Assembly (NCBI GenBank): GCA_030613225.1
Contig: JAUWMJ010000100.1
Span: 1 to 8,607, forward strand
Source of the DNA: Desulfobacterales bacterium
GTDB lineage: Bacteria; Desulfobacterota; Desulfobacteria; Desulfobacterales; JAUWMJ01
Length of the DNA stretch: 8,607 nucleotides
Reading direction: 5' to 3'
In this document: in pieces, positions 1-6,680 of the stretch
Layout of the letters: the number at the start of each line of letters is the position of its first letter
Position numbering within the stretch: position 1 is the stretch's first letter
Notes under the pieces: generated by a model
Databases searched by the model: none
Told to the model about the DNA's origin: nothing
The model's input: only the letters and a program-made list of their open reading frames with translations
Translations under genes and position numbers: made by a program

Positions 1-665
1 TTTACTGTTGCCGAATCAGAGATGATCAAAGGGCGATTTGTAAGGGTAAAAGGGCAAATCGGGGTCATGATTATTGCAGGTACTGAAGGATGTATAACTG
101 GGCCGCCGGCAGCCAGTGAATATGCAGTTGAACCTGTTGGAGTTGATACAATAAGTCCATCCGCCCGGTAAGTAGTCAGATAATGATCATCGATATATGT
201 TTTTATATGTGCAAGCCTGGCCAGAGTACCTTTATTAATTACGACATCGTTCAGTACGGTTTCTTCGGCAATTTTTTGTCCTGCCCGGGTAACGCTCACA
301 AGAAGTCGCATTCTGGGTTGTGTGGTAAAGTCATTATTTAAAATCGATTCAGCTACAGAAAAAAGGTTTTCTTCAACTGTTTCCGCCAAAAAACCGACCT
401 CACCAAATTTAACTCCAAGGATCGGAATATCCTGGTCGCCAATCCATCGAACCGCGCTTAAAAATGTTCCGTCTCCGCCAAGAACAAAAATACAAAACAA
501 ATCAGGAGGGGCAAAAGATACTGATTTTGTGAAATGCTGACGGCCAGGTGGCAGGCTTTCTTTCCTTATAATTTCAACTTCTTTAGTACGAAGCCATTTT
601 TCAAGCTCATCAGCTTTTTTTGCAGCTTTTTTATCTGCTTTTACTACGATTCCGATTTTATTCAA
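1..665 (-). CDS. nadK: NAD kinase, partial (3' end beyond the left edge)
   Basis: Cytoplasmic enzyme that phosphorylates NAD to NADP with ATP. I translated 221 complete codons on the minus strand without a stop. Family motifs appear in the usual order: an IGIVVK start (residues 4-9), the GGDGT nucleotide-binding/catalytic motif (63-67), the LNDVVINKG segment (138-146; Asn-Asp where many members have Asn-Glu), the [15 protein letters not shown] motif (175-189) and [15 protein letters not shown] (192-206). Phe206 stands where many homologues have His, a minor variation. Roughly the last fifth to quarter of a typical 270-300 residue protein is missing. The start is probably TTG at 663-665, because no ATG fits and the family begins right at this point. 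An AGGAG at 678-682 lies 12 bases upstream, rather far, so the adjacent ATT (666-668) cannot be excluded. The family assignment is very secure; the exact start is less so. Confidence 0.96.
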   Translation of the reverse strand, partial: MNKIGIVVKADKKAAKKADELEKWLRTKEVEIIRKESLPPGRQHFTKSVSFAPPDLFCIFVLGGDGTFLSAVRWIGDQDIPILGVKFGEVGFLAETVEENLFSVAESILNNDFTTQPRMRLLVSVTRAGQKIAEETVLNDVVINKGTLARLAHIKTYIDDHYLTTYRADGLIVSTPTGSTAYSLAAGGPVIHPSVPAIIMTPICPFTLTNRPLIISDSATV

Positions 666-670
666 AATAA

Positions 671-682
671 AGGAGAACTCCT
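671..682. promoter_or_regulatory. Short perfect palindrome containing the nadK Shine-Dalgarno
   Basis: AGGAGAACTCCT is an exact inverted repeat with 5-base arms and a 2-base centre. The minus-strand ribosome-binding AGGAG of nadK is one arm. The centre is too tight for a simple hairpin, so this may be coincidence or a small protein-binding dyad. Apart from this palindrome, the 666-747 stretch upstream of nadK shows no promoter I can defend. Confidence 0.3.
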
Positions 683-747
683 GTAAAATAGATGGTATTG
701 TTGAAAAATAGCAGGAAAAAACGGGTAAGTAAAGCTATAAAAAGCAA

Positions 748-1043
748 GTAATCGTTCACAGGTTCAAGGTTCAACGTTCAGGGTTAGGGACAAGGACAAA
801 AGTGAAGATTTGAAGTTATAGAAAAAAGTGCTGGTTTTGCCACATAATTGCCAATGCGCCTACAATTTTCAAATTGGGAATGACGAAGCCGGGCTTGTCT
901 AGGCATAGCTTTCAAGCTAAGCTGGACGCCACTCATATTAATACGTTTTTAAAATAGAGTCTGGGAACAAGAATCTAACCTTGAAATCCTGTCAAAAATC
1001 CCGTCTGAAGCGAAGCGGAAGCGGGGAATCAGTGAACGGTTAC
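748..1043 (+). repeat. Dispersed inverted-repeat element, copy A (MITE-like)
   Basis: A 296-bp non-coding element. It is bounded by GTAATCGTTCAC (748-759) and GTGAACGGTTAC (1032-1043), which are inverted copies matching at 11 of 12 positions. Just inside the left end, GGTTCA-type units repeat at 7-8 base spacing (GGTTCAAGGTTCAACGTTCA). The interior matches copy B at 6978-7244 in the same orientation. Shared blocks include CAATGCGCC, CAATTTTCA, GACGAAGCCGGGCTTGTCT and AGCTTTCAAGC. The right arm differs from copy B: about 982-1030 holds GAAGCG-type iterations between CCCG and CGGGG instead of TGAACC-type iterations. I see no convincing target-site duplication and no transposase. A miniature non-autonomous element is an inference; a structured intergenic repeat of another origin is possible. 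Confidence 0.8.
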
Positions 1044-1101
1044 TCAGTTTTTATATCTCTGGTTTGTTTCAGGCAAGAAATGAGGTAGGCACTCGATAAG
1101 G

Positions 1102-1146
1102 TTTCCAGGCCACCGAATCGCAGGAATGCGATTGGTGGCCTGGAAA
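1102..1146 (-). terminator. Long hairpin after the lipoprotein cluster, probable terminator or mRNA 3' end stabiliser
   Basis: The arms at 1102-1122 and 1127-1146 form a stem of 20 pairs (13 + 7) interrupted only by an unpaired G at 1115, with a 4-base loop at 1123-1126. It begins 10 bases beyond the stop codon of the short LPP20 lipoprotein gene, where an operon terminator would lie. On the minus strand it is followed by AACCTTATC rather than a clear T run, so intrinsic termination is uncertain. Protection of the 3' end of the mRNA is an alternative. On the plus strand it is followed by six A and then GTTTT. Confidence 0.6.
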
Positions 1147-1155
1147 AAAGTTTTA

Positions 1156-1728
1156 TTAATTTTCTAACTCTTCCATCTCACCGTGCAGTTTTTCGGCATT
1201 ATCTCTTACATAGTCTTTAACCTGTTTGTCGAGCTCCTTGTAATTATCGAGAGCTTCTTTGAAAGAGAAAAGATCTAATTCACACAGAGCATACAAAGAC
1301 CCGTCTGAGGGATCCATCCACCGGTCGACGATTGTCGCACCATGAAGAGTTGTCTTTGAGAAGGTTTTCAAAGCTGTTTCAACATGCTGCTCTTCCGAAG
1401 ATTTTGACATGTCGCCTGCAGTTGTAGAAGCCATGTAGTCTTTTGAAAGGGTTGCCACATAAGTTTCCATGGTTTTTGCAATTTCAGCACGGGCTCTGTT
1501 CTCGGCAGTTTGCCTTAAAAGAGCTTTGTTCTTGATGCCGGAAGCAATACCTACGCCGTAGAAAACTTTCCCTTTTTCCACATCAAAAGCACCACCACCC
1601 TTCATAACCCAGGCCGGTCCCATTGAAGCCGGGTCGGCGCTCGGTTTAGGACTTGTTGCGCAGCCTGCAACCAGCAGGATTCCCATTGACAAAGTGATAA
1701 AAAGCACAAATAATTGTTTTGTTTTCAT
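1156..1728 (-). CDS. Short LPP20-family lipoprotein
   Basis: A 190-residue predicted lipoprotein of unknown function. The N-terminus is a classic lipoprotein signal: MKTK, a hydrophobic stretch (5-20) and the lipobox LVAGC with Cys23 as the lipidation site. Ala24 follows, so the E. coli Lol rule predicts the outer membrane. The mature part has the LPP20-type pattern: PAWV (38-41), FYGVGIA (56-62), and Q73-TAENRARAEIA-K85 at the start of a helix. Near the C-terminus is a strand-like LYALCELDL before a charged helical tail. The same signature occurs in the 409-residue protein at 3085-4314, so the two look like paralogues. An AAGGAGGG ribosome site at 1733-1740 overlaps the stop codon of the upstream protease gene, fixing the start and implying coupled translation. 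It is the last gene of the cluster, followed by a long hairpin. Confidence 0.9.
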   Translation of the reverse strand: MKTKQLFVLFITLSMGILLVAGCATSPKPSADPASMGPAWVMKGGGAFDVEKGKVFYGVGIASGIKNKALLRQTAENRARAEIAKTMETYVATLSKDYMASTTAGDMSKSSEEQHVETALKTFSKTTLHGATIVDRWMDPSDGSLYALCELDLFSFKEALDNYKELDKQVKDYVRDNAEKLHGEMEELEN

Positions 1729-1732
1729 GATT

Positions 1733-1741
1733 CCCTCCTTA
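1733..1741 (-). promoter_or_regulatory. Shine-Dalgarno overlapping the upstream stop codon
   Basis: On the minus strand the sequence reads TAAGGAGGG, so the TAA stop of the protease gene (1739-1741) is part of the strong ribosome-binding site of the short LPP20 gene. The ATG follows after 4 bases (GAATC counted from the last G). This arrangement favours translational coupling and shows that the two genes share one mRNA. Confidence 0.75.
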
Positions 1742-2827
1742 GTTTTTATTTTTTTTATATTTTCTGACTTTTCCCTTCATATCATCCATCATATCTTCCA
1801 TTTCCTGCATGTCTCTTAGCAACCCGGTCAATTTATACGGTTTTTTCCTGGTAAGTATTTTGCCGGTGCCAAGTTTGTCCGGTTTATCTTTTGGTTTTTC
1901 GGGTTGAACTGTCTTGGGCTGAGGTTGAACCGGTTTTTCTTCAACAGGTTCCGGTCTTACCATTGCTTTCTCGCGGGGTTTTTCTTTAACAGGTTCGGCT
2001 TTGGGAGCCGGAGTAGTCTCTTTTGGCTGAACAGTCTTTTCTTTGACAGGCTCCGGAGCGACTGCAACGGTCTGTCTTTTTGCAGTAAAGTGGTAGCCTA
2101 AACTGTTTAACCACTTAATAGCAACACTTGACTTTATAGAAAAATTAACATCTGTAATTGTTAAACCGTCAGAAGCCTTTCTTGCAATCAGGGAATTAAT
2201 TCCAACCATAACTCCTTCTTCATCTAAAAGGGGACCGCCTGAATTACCACGATTGATACTTGCATCCGTCTGGAAAAGATCCTTACCGGGTACTCCGCCA
2301 TAATTCACACGGAAAGCACTGATAACTCCAGTCGTCAAACTCCACAAGCCGCCTTGTTCGGGATGTCCGATTGCATAAACTTGATCACCAATACCGACAT
2401 TCTCAGCATCGGCAAAATCAACTCTGGTAAGTGGTTTGTTAATATCCAATATTTTAACAAGGGCAAGATCCAATGGTATATTGTATGATACCATCCTGCC
2501 CCTATATTTTTGAGAGAGATCTTTTTTATTGTTTCCGGTCACCCTGTCAGGTTTCAAAAAGATCGCAATATCAGATTTCAGTCTTGAAGAACCAGGCTTT
2601 GTAAAAACATGAGCGTTAGTTATAATAAGGCCGTCTTCCCTTATGATTGACCCTGTACCAACACTGCCCATCCTGGAACCTTCTGATGCTAAGATAAGTA
2701 CAACCCCGGGACCTGTCTTTTGGTAAATCTCCTTGGGTGTAAAGGCAAAAGCCTGGGCGCTGACAATCAAAAACAAAGCAGCAATAACAGTCGGCAATAA
2801 CAGGTAACTCAATTTAAATTTGTTCAT
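1739..2827 (-). CDS. Secreted trypsin-like (HtrA/S1C-type) serine protease with Pro/Lys-rich tail, no PDZ domain
   Basis: A 362-residue periplasmic protease. Residues 1-28 form a Sec signal peptide with a probable cleavage near AQAFA. No Cys follows, so it is not a lipoprotein. The trypsin-like domain (about 30-245) has the full catalytic triad: His73 in TNAHV, Asp120 in PLDLALVK and Ser196 in GNSGGP. The oxyanion and specificity region TGVISAFR and the TDASIN block are typical of HtrA/Deg proteases. Unlike DegP or DegS there is no PDZ domain. Instead, residues 255-318 are rich in Pro, Lys, Glu and Gln with three EPV(K/E)EK units (259-264, 278-283, 293-298). A Met/Asp-rich helical segment (DMQEMEDMMDDM) and a basic C-terminus follow. 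AGGAGGTGA lies at good spacing before the ATG. It probably cleaves misfolded or specific envelope proteins; the substrate is unknown. Confidence 0.93.
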   Translation of the reverse strand: MNKFKLSYLLLPTVIAALFLIVSAQAFAFTPKEIYQKTGPGVVLILASEGSRMGSVGTGSIIREDGLIITNAHVFTKPGSSRLKSDIAIFLKPDRVTGNNKKDLSQKYRGRMVSYNIPLDLALVKILDINKPLTRVDFADAENVGIGDQVYAIGHPEQGGLWSLTTGVISAFRVNYGGVPGKDLFQTDASINRGNSGGPLLDEEGVMVGINSLIARKASDGLTITDVNFSIKSSVAIKWLNSLGYHFTAKRQTVAVAPEPVKEKTVQPKETTPAPKAEPVKEKPREKAMVRPEPVEEKPVQPQPKTVQPEKPKDKPDKLGTGKILTRKKPYKLTGLLRDMQEMEDMMDDMKGKVRKYKKNKN

Positions 2828-2856
2828 CGCCTTTCACCTCCTTTCGTTTTGATCTG

Positions 2857-2886
2857 CTGATGAATCTGTAAAGCTAAATTCATCAG
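2857..2886 (-). promoter_or_regulatory. Nine-base dyad upstream of the protease gene
   Basis: CTGATGAAT (2857-2865) and ATTCATCAG (2878-2886) are perfect inverted arms separated by 12 bases, 30-59 bases before the protease ATG. If transcription starts further upstream, the dyad would form a hairpin in the leader. If it starts near 2880, from the weak promoter candidate at 2887-2915, the dyad would straddle the start site like an operator. Which one applies cannot be decided from the sequence. Confidence 0.4.
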
Positions 2887-2915
2887 GTTTTAGGCTAAAT
2901 AAATTATTTTATCAA
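2887..2915 (-). promoter_or_regulatory. Weak sigma-70-type promoter candidate for the protease gene
   Basis: On the minus strand TTGATA (2910-2915) is followed after 17 bases by TAAAAC (2887-2892). This gives a good -35 (5 of 6) and a modest -10 (4 of 6). It would start transcription near 2880, about 50 bases before the protease ATG. The surrounding DNA is very AT-rich, so chance matches are likely. Confidence 0.3.
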
Positions 2916-2927
2916 TTACTTCAGATA

Positions 2928-3064
2928 TCGTTAAGTAGTTGAGTTGTTGATTGGTTGAGTAGTATAAAAATACAATATTATCAACATGCTGCAAATTTTT
3001 ATTTTCTGAGAGTACAATTAATTAACGATTTGTTAATATTTATGTGAAAACAACAACTTAACGA
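2928..3064. repeat. Inverted-repeat-bounded AT-rich segment between two operon genes
   Basis: TCGTTAAGTAGTTG (2928-2941) and the minus-strand reading of 3051-3064 (TCGTTAAGTTGTTG) match at 13 of 14 positions, enclosing a 137-base segment. The left end continues into degenerate GTTGA-type iterations to about 2961. It has no open reading frame and contains a smaller dyad, TTAACGATTTGTTAA (3021-3035). It fills most of the 257-base gap (2828-3084) between the long LPP20 gene and the protease gene, the only large gap in the cluster. A small inserted repeat or a regulatory region are both possible. Confidence 0.45.
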
Positions 3065-3084
3065 GTTTTCAAATTGGTCATTCA

Positions 3085-4314
3085 TTACTTTCCCTGAGAA
3101 TAAATATATTTGGTTATATCATCAGCAATATCTGTTGCAAGAATTTTTCTTATTTTTCGAACAGCTCGTTCTTCTGCCTGGGAAATATTTAAGTGTCCTT
3201 CTTTGCCTGTTTTTTTAATGCTGCCGAATACAGCTCCGCCCTGCTTATCAACCAGGTCGAAATATGCTTTCCACCGGACAAATTTCCATTCTGAAGATCC
3301 TTGTTCAAAGGGCCTGATATTTACATTACCCCTGACCACAACACTGGCACTTGCAAAATCATCTGATACGGAAAATCCTTTTTTATTTAAGGCTTCAACC
3401 AAAGCTTCCCTGATATCCGAGGATCTGGTACCTTTGACAGAAAGTGCGATCAGAAAGTCCCTGAGTAAAATGTCTGTCAGTTGTTTTTTGATTTCAGTGA
3501 ATCTGACTGTCGGAGGTATGCCCTCTCCTGATCGGTTCACAATGCGAAGTTCAGCATTATATACCTGTCTTATAATATATTTTTCGATACAGGTGTTAAG
3601 ATATTTTATTTGGGTAAGTTTATCTTTTTCTATTTGGCTATCTGCAAAAAGTTTTTGTATATCACCGTCGAGCTGCTCAATTTTCTGTCTGAGTATTCTT
3701 TTCGATTGCGCCCTGTCCAGTATGGCAAGGGCATAGAAAAGTTTCTCCGGCTTGTTCTGCAGGTAAACCTGGGCGATTGATACACCGGAAAGAACTTTTT
3801 GGGTTGAGACTTTGGTTATATCTTTGATGCTGATACCTGATTTTATAATTGATTTTCCTTTATATGTTGTCTCTAAATATTCCTCTAATACACGGTTACT
3901 TGCATCTATCTCACTATAGAATATTTTAGATATTTCCGCCCTTGCTTTATTTTCTGCAGTTTGACGGTCTGGAGCATAACCGACACCTGTCATATAAAAA
4001 GAAGATGGGTATTTGCTGCTTTCTCCGTCCACCCAGTCAGGCCGTTTCCCTTTTTTGGTCTTAACAGTAGACGGTTTCGATTTTACTTCATGTTGCTGTG
4101 AAGGACTTTCATTTCTTTTTTCTTTAAAAGAAGAAGGTCTTCTTTGTCCTGTTTCCTGAGCAGATAAATCATCAAATGCCCGGTCGGCTCTTCCTTGTAT
4201 TTCTTGAGCCGGAATCTTTGTTTGCTGTTTGTCAGCTACGCAGCCCGTTAATAGCAGAAAAAAAATTGCAGGCAATATAATTGCTAGTTTTAATTGTATC
4301 CACAATCGATTCAT
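3085..4314 (-). CDS. Long LPP20-domain lipoprotein with C-terminal extension
   Basis: A 409-residue predicted lipoprotein of unknown function. The signal is a hydrophobic stretch ending in LLTGC, lipidation at Cys25 followed by Val26, which predicts the outer membrane by the Lol rule. Residues 28-90 are polar, Lys/Gln/Ser-rich and probably a flexible linker. The LPP20-like domain follows: RPDWV (91-95), FYMTGVGYA (106-114) and Q118-TAENKARAEIS-K130, then LFYALAILD. A probable coiled coil occupies about 202-245. The last 160 residues contain a segment like a small alpha/beta fold (REALVEALNKKGFSV, then ASVVVRGNVNIRP) that I cannot assign. The domain signature closely matches the shorter protein at 1156-1728. 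A GAGGG ribosome site lies just before the ATG, and 42 bases separate it from the upstream COG3014 gene, so co-transcription is likely. Confidence 0.88.
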   Translation of the reverse strand: MNRLWIQLKLAIILPAIFFLLLTGCVADKQQTKIPAQEIQGRADRAFDDLSAQETGQRRPSSFKEKRNESPSQQHEVKSKPSTVKTKKGKRPDWVDGESSKYPSSFYMTGVGYAPDRQTAENKARAEISKIFYSEIDASNRVLEEYLETTYKGKSIIKSGISIKDITKVSTQKVLSGVSIAQVYLQNKPEKLFYALAILDRAQSKRILRQKIEQLDGDIQKLFADSQIEKDKLTQIKYLNTCIEKYIIRQVYNAELRIVNRSGEGIPPTVRFTEIKKQLTDILLRDFLIALSVKGTRSSDIREALVEALNKKGFSVSDDFASASVVVRGNVNIRPFEQGSSEWKFVRWKAYFDLVDKQGGAVFGSIKKTGKEGHLNISQAEERAVRKIRKILATDIADDITKYIYSQGK

Positions 4315-4356
4315 ATCAACCCTCTTTCTTTTAACTTAAACCTGACGAATTCATTA

Positions 4357-5730
4357 TTAATTCAGTGTTCTGTACGTAATAAACTTCTTTTCTCCCATTT
4401 CAACAGTAAAAGGTTCAATTTCTCTTGAGGTAATTATGGCTCCGGACGCATTGGCGAAACTTATTCTTCCCTCATACTCTCCGGGCGGAACCGCTATTTT
4501 GCCTACTCTGATTTCAGCAGGCAATAACCTCCAGTGACGAATATCAGCCTGTTCCGTTGCAGCACTGGCAACATTGCCGGCCACCTGAACCAGCAGACCG
4601 GCTATGGATCCTCCTTCCTTCTTGGCCATCTTGGAAGCAGCCTTTGTTGCAAGGTATTTGGTTGTTGCTCTGGCAATGGCTTTGGCTTTGATTCTACCGG
4701 TTCGATTTTCAAGGTTCTTAACAGCGATGGAACCGATATTTTCCATTAAAATGGTCGAAAACTCGTAAGAGACTCCGGATGTTAAGTTCTTCAGTGTAGT
4801 AACACCACGGACAATCTCGTAGTATCTTTTTTTAAATTTTGGGTAAGCTACTTTGACAAGATATCCATCAGGCAGCGGGACTACCCAGCGTTTTTCAACT
4901 TTTTTAGGTCCTAAACCGTTGTAGTGAATAAGGTAGATTTCGGCCATTTCTTTTTTTTCGGCCGGAGCCCTGAAAGTGACATCCGAATATTGTCCCTGTA
5001 TTTCCGTTAGCTCTTCCTGAAAATCCATTGCCTTAGCGGAAGAAAGAAGGTTTTCAATTAATAAAACCGGCGGGGCAATACCATAATTTTGCCGGTAGTC
5101 TGTCCTGTATATTTCTTCGGCTTTTCTGTAAGATATAAATGCGTCATTGTCCTCTCCGTCGGCTTCGTATAGGGCTCCCATCAGAAATCGAATAAAAGCG
5201 TCTTCTTTATAAACGTTTTTTTTATCTTCAGAGTAACGGCTGTTTATAATGTTTAATTTGTTATCTACTTTTCTGGCTTCCACAAGAGCTTCATCCTTAA
5301 GACCAAGTCCAACATAGTTTAAGGCCATGAAAAGATTGACCATCGCACTCTCAAAGTCTTCTCCCCTGTATGGTATCGTGTTGTCATTGATTAAAAAAGA
5401 AGCTGTCTGCTTTGAAATTGATCTGGTATACAGCTCGTCCATAATCTGCTCCGCCCTGGAAAGGCTTTTATTACTTTCCTTATAGCGTAAAGCAAAATGG
5501 GCAAGGATTCCTTCTTCCATATAGTAGAGAGCCGCATTTCGCTTAGGGTAAGCATCTTTATTGTTTTTAATAACCTGTAGTGCCTGATCATAATTTTGAT
5601 TGGAAAGGCACTGGTTAATTAGCGGATAATGCTTGACTTTAGGAGCGCATGAAAAAATCATAGCTCCAAGGAACAACAACAGCAAAAGACGTAAAAGTTT
5701 TATTCTAGTTGTTTGTATCGATAAAATCAT
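4357..5730 (-). CDS. COG3014-type lipoprotein with tetratricopeptide-like helices
   Basis: A 457-residue predicted lipoprotein of a family known mainly as COG3014, whose function is not established. The N-terminus has a hydrophobic signal (10-26) and a lipobox IFSC with Cys28 followed by Ala29. Residues about 35-250 are helical and resemble TPR units: YDQALQVI, ALRYKESNKSLSRAEQIMDEL, LFMALNYVGLGLKDEALVEARKV, RFLMGALYEADGEDNDAFISYRKA. They probably form a protein-interaction scaffold. The C-terminal part is beta-rich, with an Ala/Lys-rich stretch (about 350-395) that includes GGSIAGLLVQVAG, and ends with an Ig-like pattern (VPPGEYEGRISFAN). The start codon is 9 bases after the upstream lpoB-like stop, and an AGGA overlaps that stop, so the two are coupled. 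Partnership with the LpoB-like protein is suggested by position only. Confidence 0.88.
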   Translation of the reverse strand: MILSIQTTRIKLLRLLLLLFLGAMIFSCAPKVKHYPLINQCLSNQNYDQALQVIKNNKDAYPKRNAALYYMEEGILAHFALRYKESNKSLSRAEQIMDELYTRSISKQTASFLINDNTIPYRGEDFESAMVNLFMALNYVGLGLKDEALVEARKVDNKLNIINSRYSEDKKNVYKEDAFIRFLMGALYEADGEDNDAFISYRKAEEIYRTDYRQNYGIAPPVLLIENLLSSAKAMDFQEELTEIQGQYSDVTFRAPAEKKEMAEIYLIHYNGLGPKKVEKRWVVPLPDGYLVKVAYPKFKKRYYEIVRGVTTLKNLTSGVSYEFSTILMENIGSIAVKNLENRTGRIKAKAIARATTKYLATKAASKMAKKEGGSIAGLLVQVAGNVASAATEQADIRHWRLLPAEIRVGKIAVPPGEYEGRISFANASGAIITSREIEPFTVEMGEKKFITYRTLN

Positions 5731-5739
5731 TTTAGCATC

Positions 5740-6354
5740 CTACCATTTCACACTTTTCTTTTTAATCAGTTTTTTAATTTTATTTTCTCCGATCCATACC
5801 TTAATATTGGATGCAAGATTTATCAGTTCAAGATTGGTCTGATAATACATTACAGCCTTTTTGCCAATATCATCCCGAATTGTATTAATAACTCCAATCA
5901 GCATGAAATCCGCACCTGTCTCCTGGCCCGGGCCTTTCATGGTTTCATCCGAAGCATGTTTGGCCATATCCTTGCGTTCTTCGCGTATTCCTGCCCTTTC
6001 TCCCTTTGATGCCACGAATTGAACCTGTCCCGAATTGATTAAAGCTCTTTCCAGATCTTTAACAAATGTTTGCACATTGATATGTTCATGGCTTCTGTTT
6101 TTAACACGACCAACTATAACCGTGGGTATCTCCCCTCCATGCTTTATTTTGAATCTTTCCAGCCATGGCCTGTTAAGGCAATCCTTTATCATTTCTTCAG
6201 ATACCATTCTTGAATCGGTATCATTCCAGCGTCCGCTAAGGTCAATGGTCGTATCCACAGCTTTACGTTCAACTACCGGCCCTGAGGCACAGCCCGCCAT
6301 TAAGAGGGCGATTGTTAAAAATAAAATTATTGTTGCAGCTTGATTACGCTTCAT
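5740..6354 (-). CDS. lpoB: LpoB-like outer-membrane lipoprotein (penicillin-binding protein activator family)
   Basis: In E. coli, LpoB is an outer-membrane lipoprotein that reaches through the periplasm to stimulate the peptidoglycan synthase PBP1B. This 204-residue protein is close to the 213 of E. coli LpoB. It has a lipobox LMAGC with Cys22 followed by Ala23, a short linker, the family block DLSGRWNDTD (38-47), a PTVIVGRVKNRSHEHIN strand/turn, GADFMLIG, and the C-terminal YYQTNLELINL (170-180) and VW (186-187) block before a very basic end. An AGGAGG with good spacing precedes the ATG, and a near-consensus promoter lies about 90 bases upstream, making this the first gene of the cluster. 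Family membership is well supported. Activation of a PBP is inferred from the family, since distant LpoB-like proteins may have other targets. Confidence 0.9.
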   Translation of the reverse strand: MKRNQAATIILFLTIALLMAGCASGPVVERKAVDTTIDLSGRWNDTDSRMVSEEMIKDCLNRPWLERFKIKHGGEIPTVIVGRVKNRSHEHINVQTFVKDLERALINSGQVQFVASKGERAGIREERKDMAKHASDETMKGPGQETGADFMLIGVINTIRDDIGKKAVMYYQTNLELINLASNIKVWIGENKIKKLIKKKSVKW

Positions 6355-6392
6355 TTTTCCTCCTTATACACCATTTCCGGGTTAGTTATTTG

Positions 6393-6427
6393 TGGCTGAG
6401 TTTTTTATAACTACTTTCTTTCAGCCA
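6393..6427 (-). promoter_or_regulatory. Possible leader hairpin upstream of lpoB
   Basis: TGGCTGA (6393-6399) and TCAGCCA (6421-6427) are perfect inverted arms with a 21-base, A-rich loop on the minus strand. They lie in the leader predicted from the promoter at 6441-6469. The long loop makes the hairpin only moderately stable. No known riboswitch is recognised. Confidence 0.3.
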
Positions 6428-6440
6428 TCTTGACCGGGAG

Positions 6441-6469
6441 ATTATATTTAATTAAGATCTTGGTGTCAA
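6441..6469 (-). promoter_or_regulatory. Near-consensus sigma-70 promoter of the lipoprotein cluster (P1)
   Basis: The minus strand reads TTGACA (6464-6469), a 17-base spacer, and TATAAT (6441-6446), a perfect match to the housekeeping consensus in both hexamers and spacing. Transcription should begin near 6434, giving a leader of about 80 bases before the LpoB-like ATG at 6354. Such a strong core promoter suggests substantial constitutive expression unless repressed. Confidence 0.85.
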
Positions 6470-6561
6470 TCTAAAACCCGGCGACGATTTTTCTAACCAT
6501 AAAAGAGACAAAGAACAAGGTGTTTTTAAAGCTTTTGTAACAATCGATACAGTTCAAACTT

Positions 6562-6680
6562 CTGTCATTCCTGCAAACTCCGGCGTAGTCCGTGGCAGGC
6601 GAAGGAATCTATAATCCCTTTCCCCCATCAGATCGAGGAAAAGGATTTTTATGGATTTCCGCCCGCGCTGGAATAACGGT
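6562..6680. repeat. CGTCATTCC-type dispersed repeat, degenerate copy C
   Basis: A segment of about 119 bases opening with CTGTCATTCC and closing with GGAATAACGG, its imperfect inverse (8 of 10). Inside are further inverted pieces: ATTCCTGC (6567-6574) against GCAGG and GGAAT (6595-6608), and AATCCCTTTCC against GGAAAAGGATT. It resembles the short structured intergenic repeats common in Gram-negative genomes. It has no coding content and would be transcribed in the leader of any transcript starting at the upstream promoter candidate (6771-6799). Its boundaries are approximate. Confidence 0.6.

Noticed and set aside
322..540. Plus-strand open frame of 72 codons
   Set aside because: It lies wholly antisense to nadK, whose motifs are unmistakable, and has no ribosome site or recognisable protein features.
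748..1043. CRISPR-like array from the short GGTTCA iterations
   Set aside because: Units are only 6-8 bases, without unique spacers of uniform length and without cas genes.
3110..3736. Plus-strand open frame of 208 codons
   Set aside because: Antisense to the long LPP20 lipoprotein gene, with Ser/Leu-rich composition typical of a shadow frame and no Shine-Dalgarno.
5391..5591. Minus-strand open frame of 66 codons
   Set aside because: An out-of-frame overlap fully within the COG3014-type gene on the same strand, without its own start signals.
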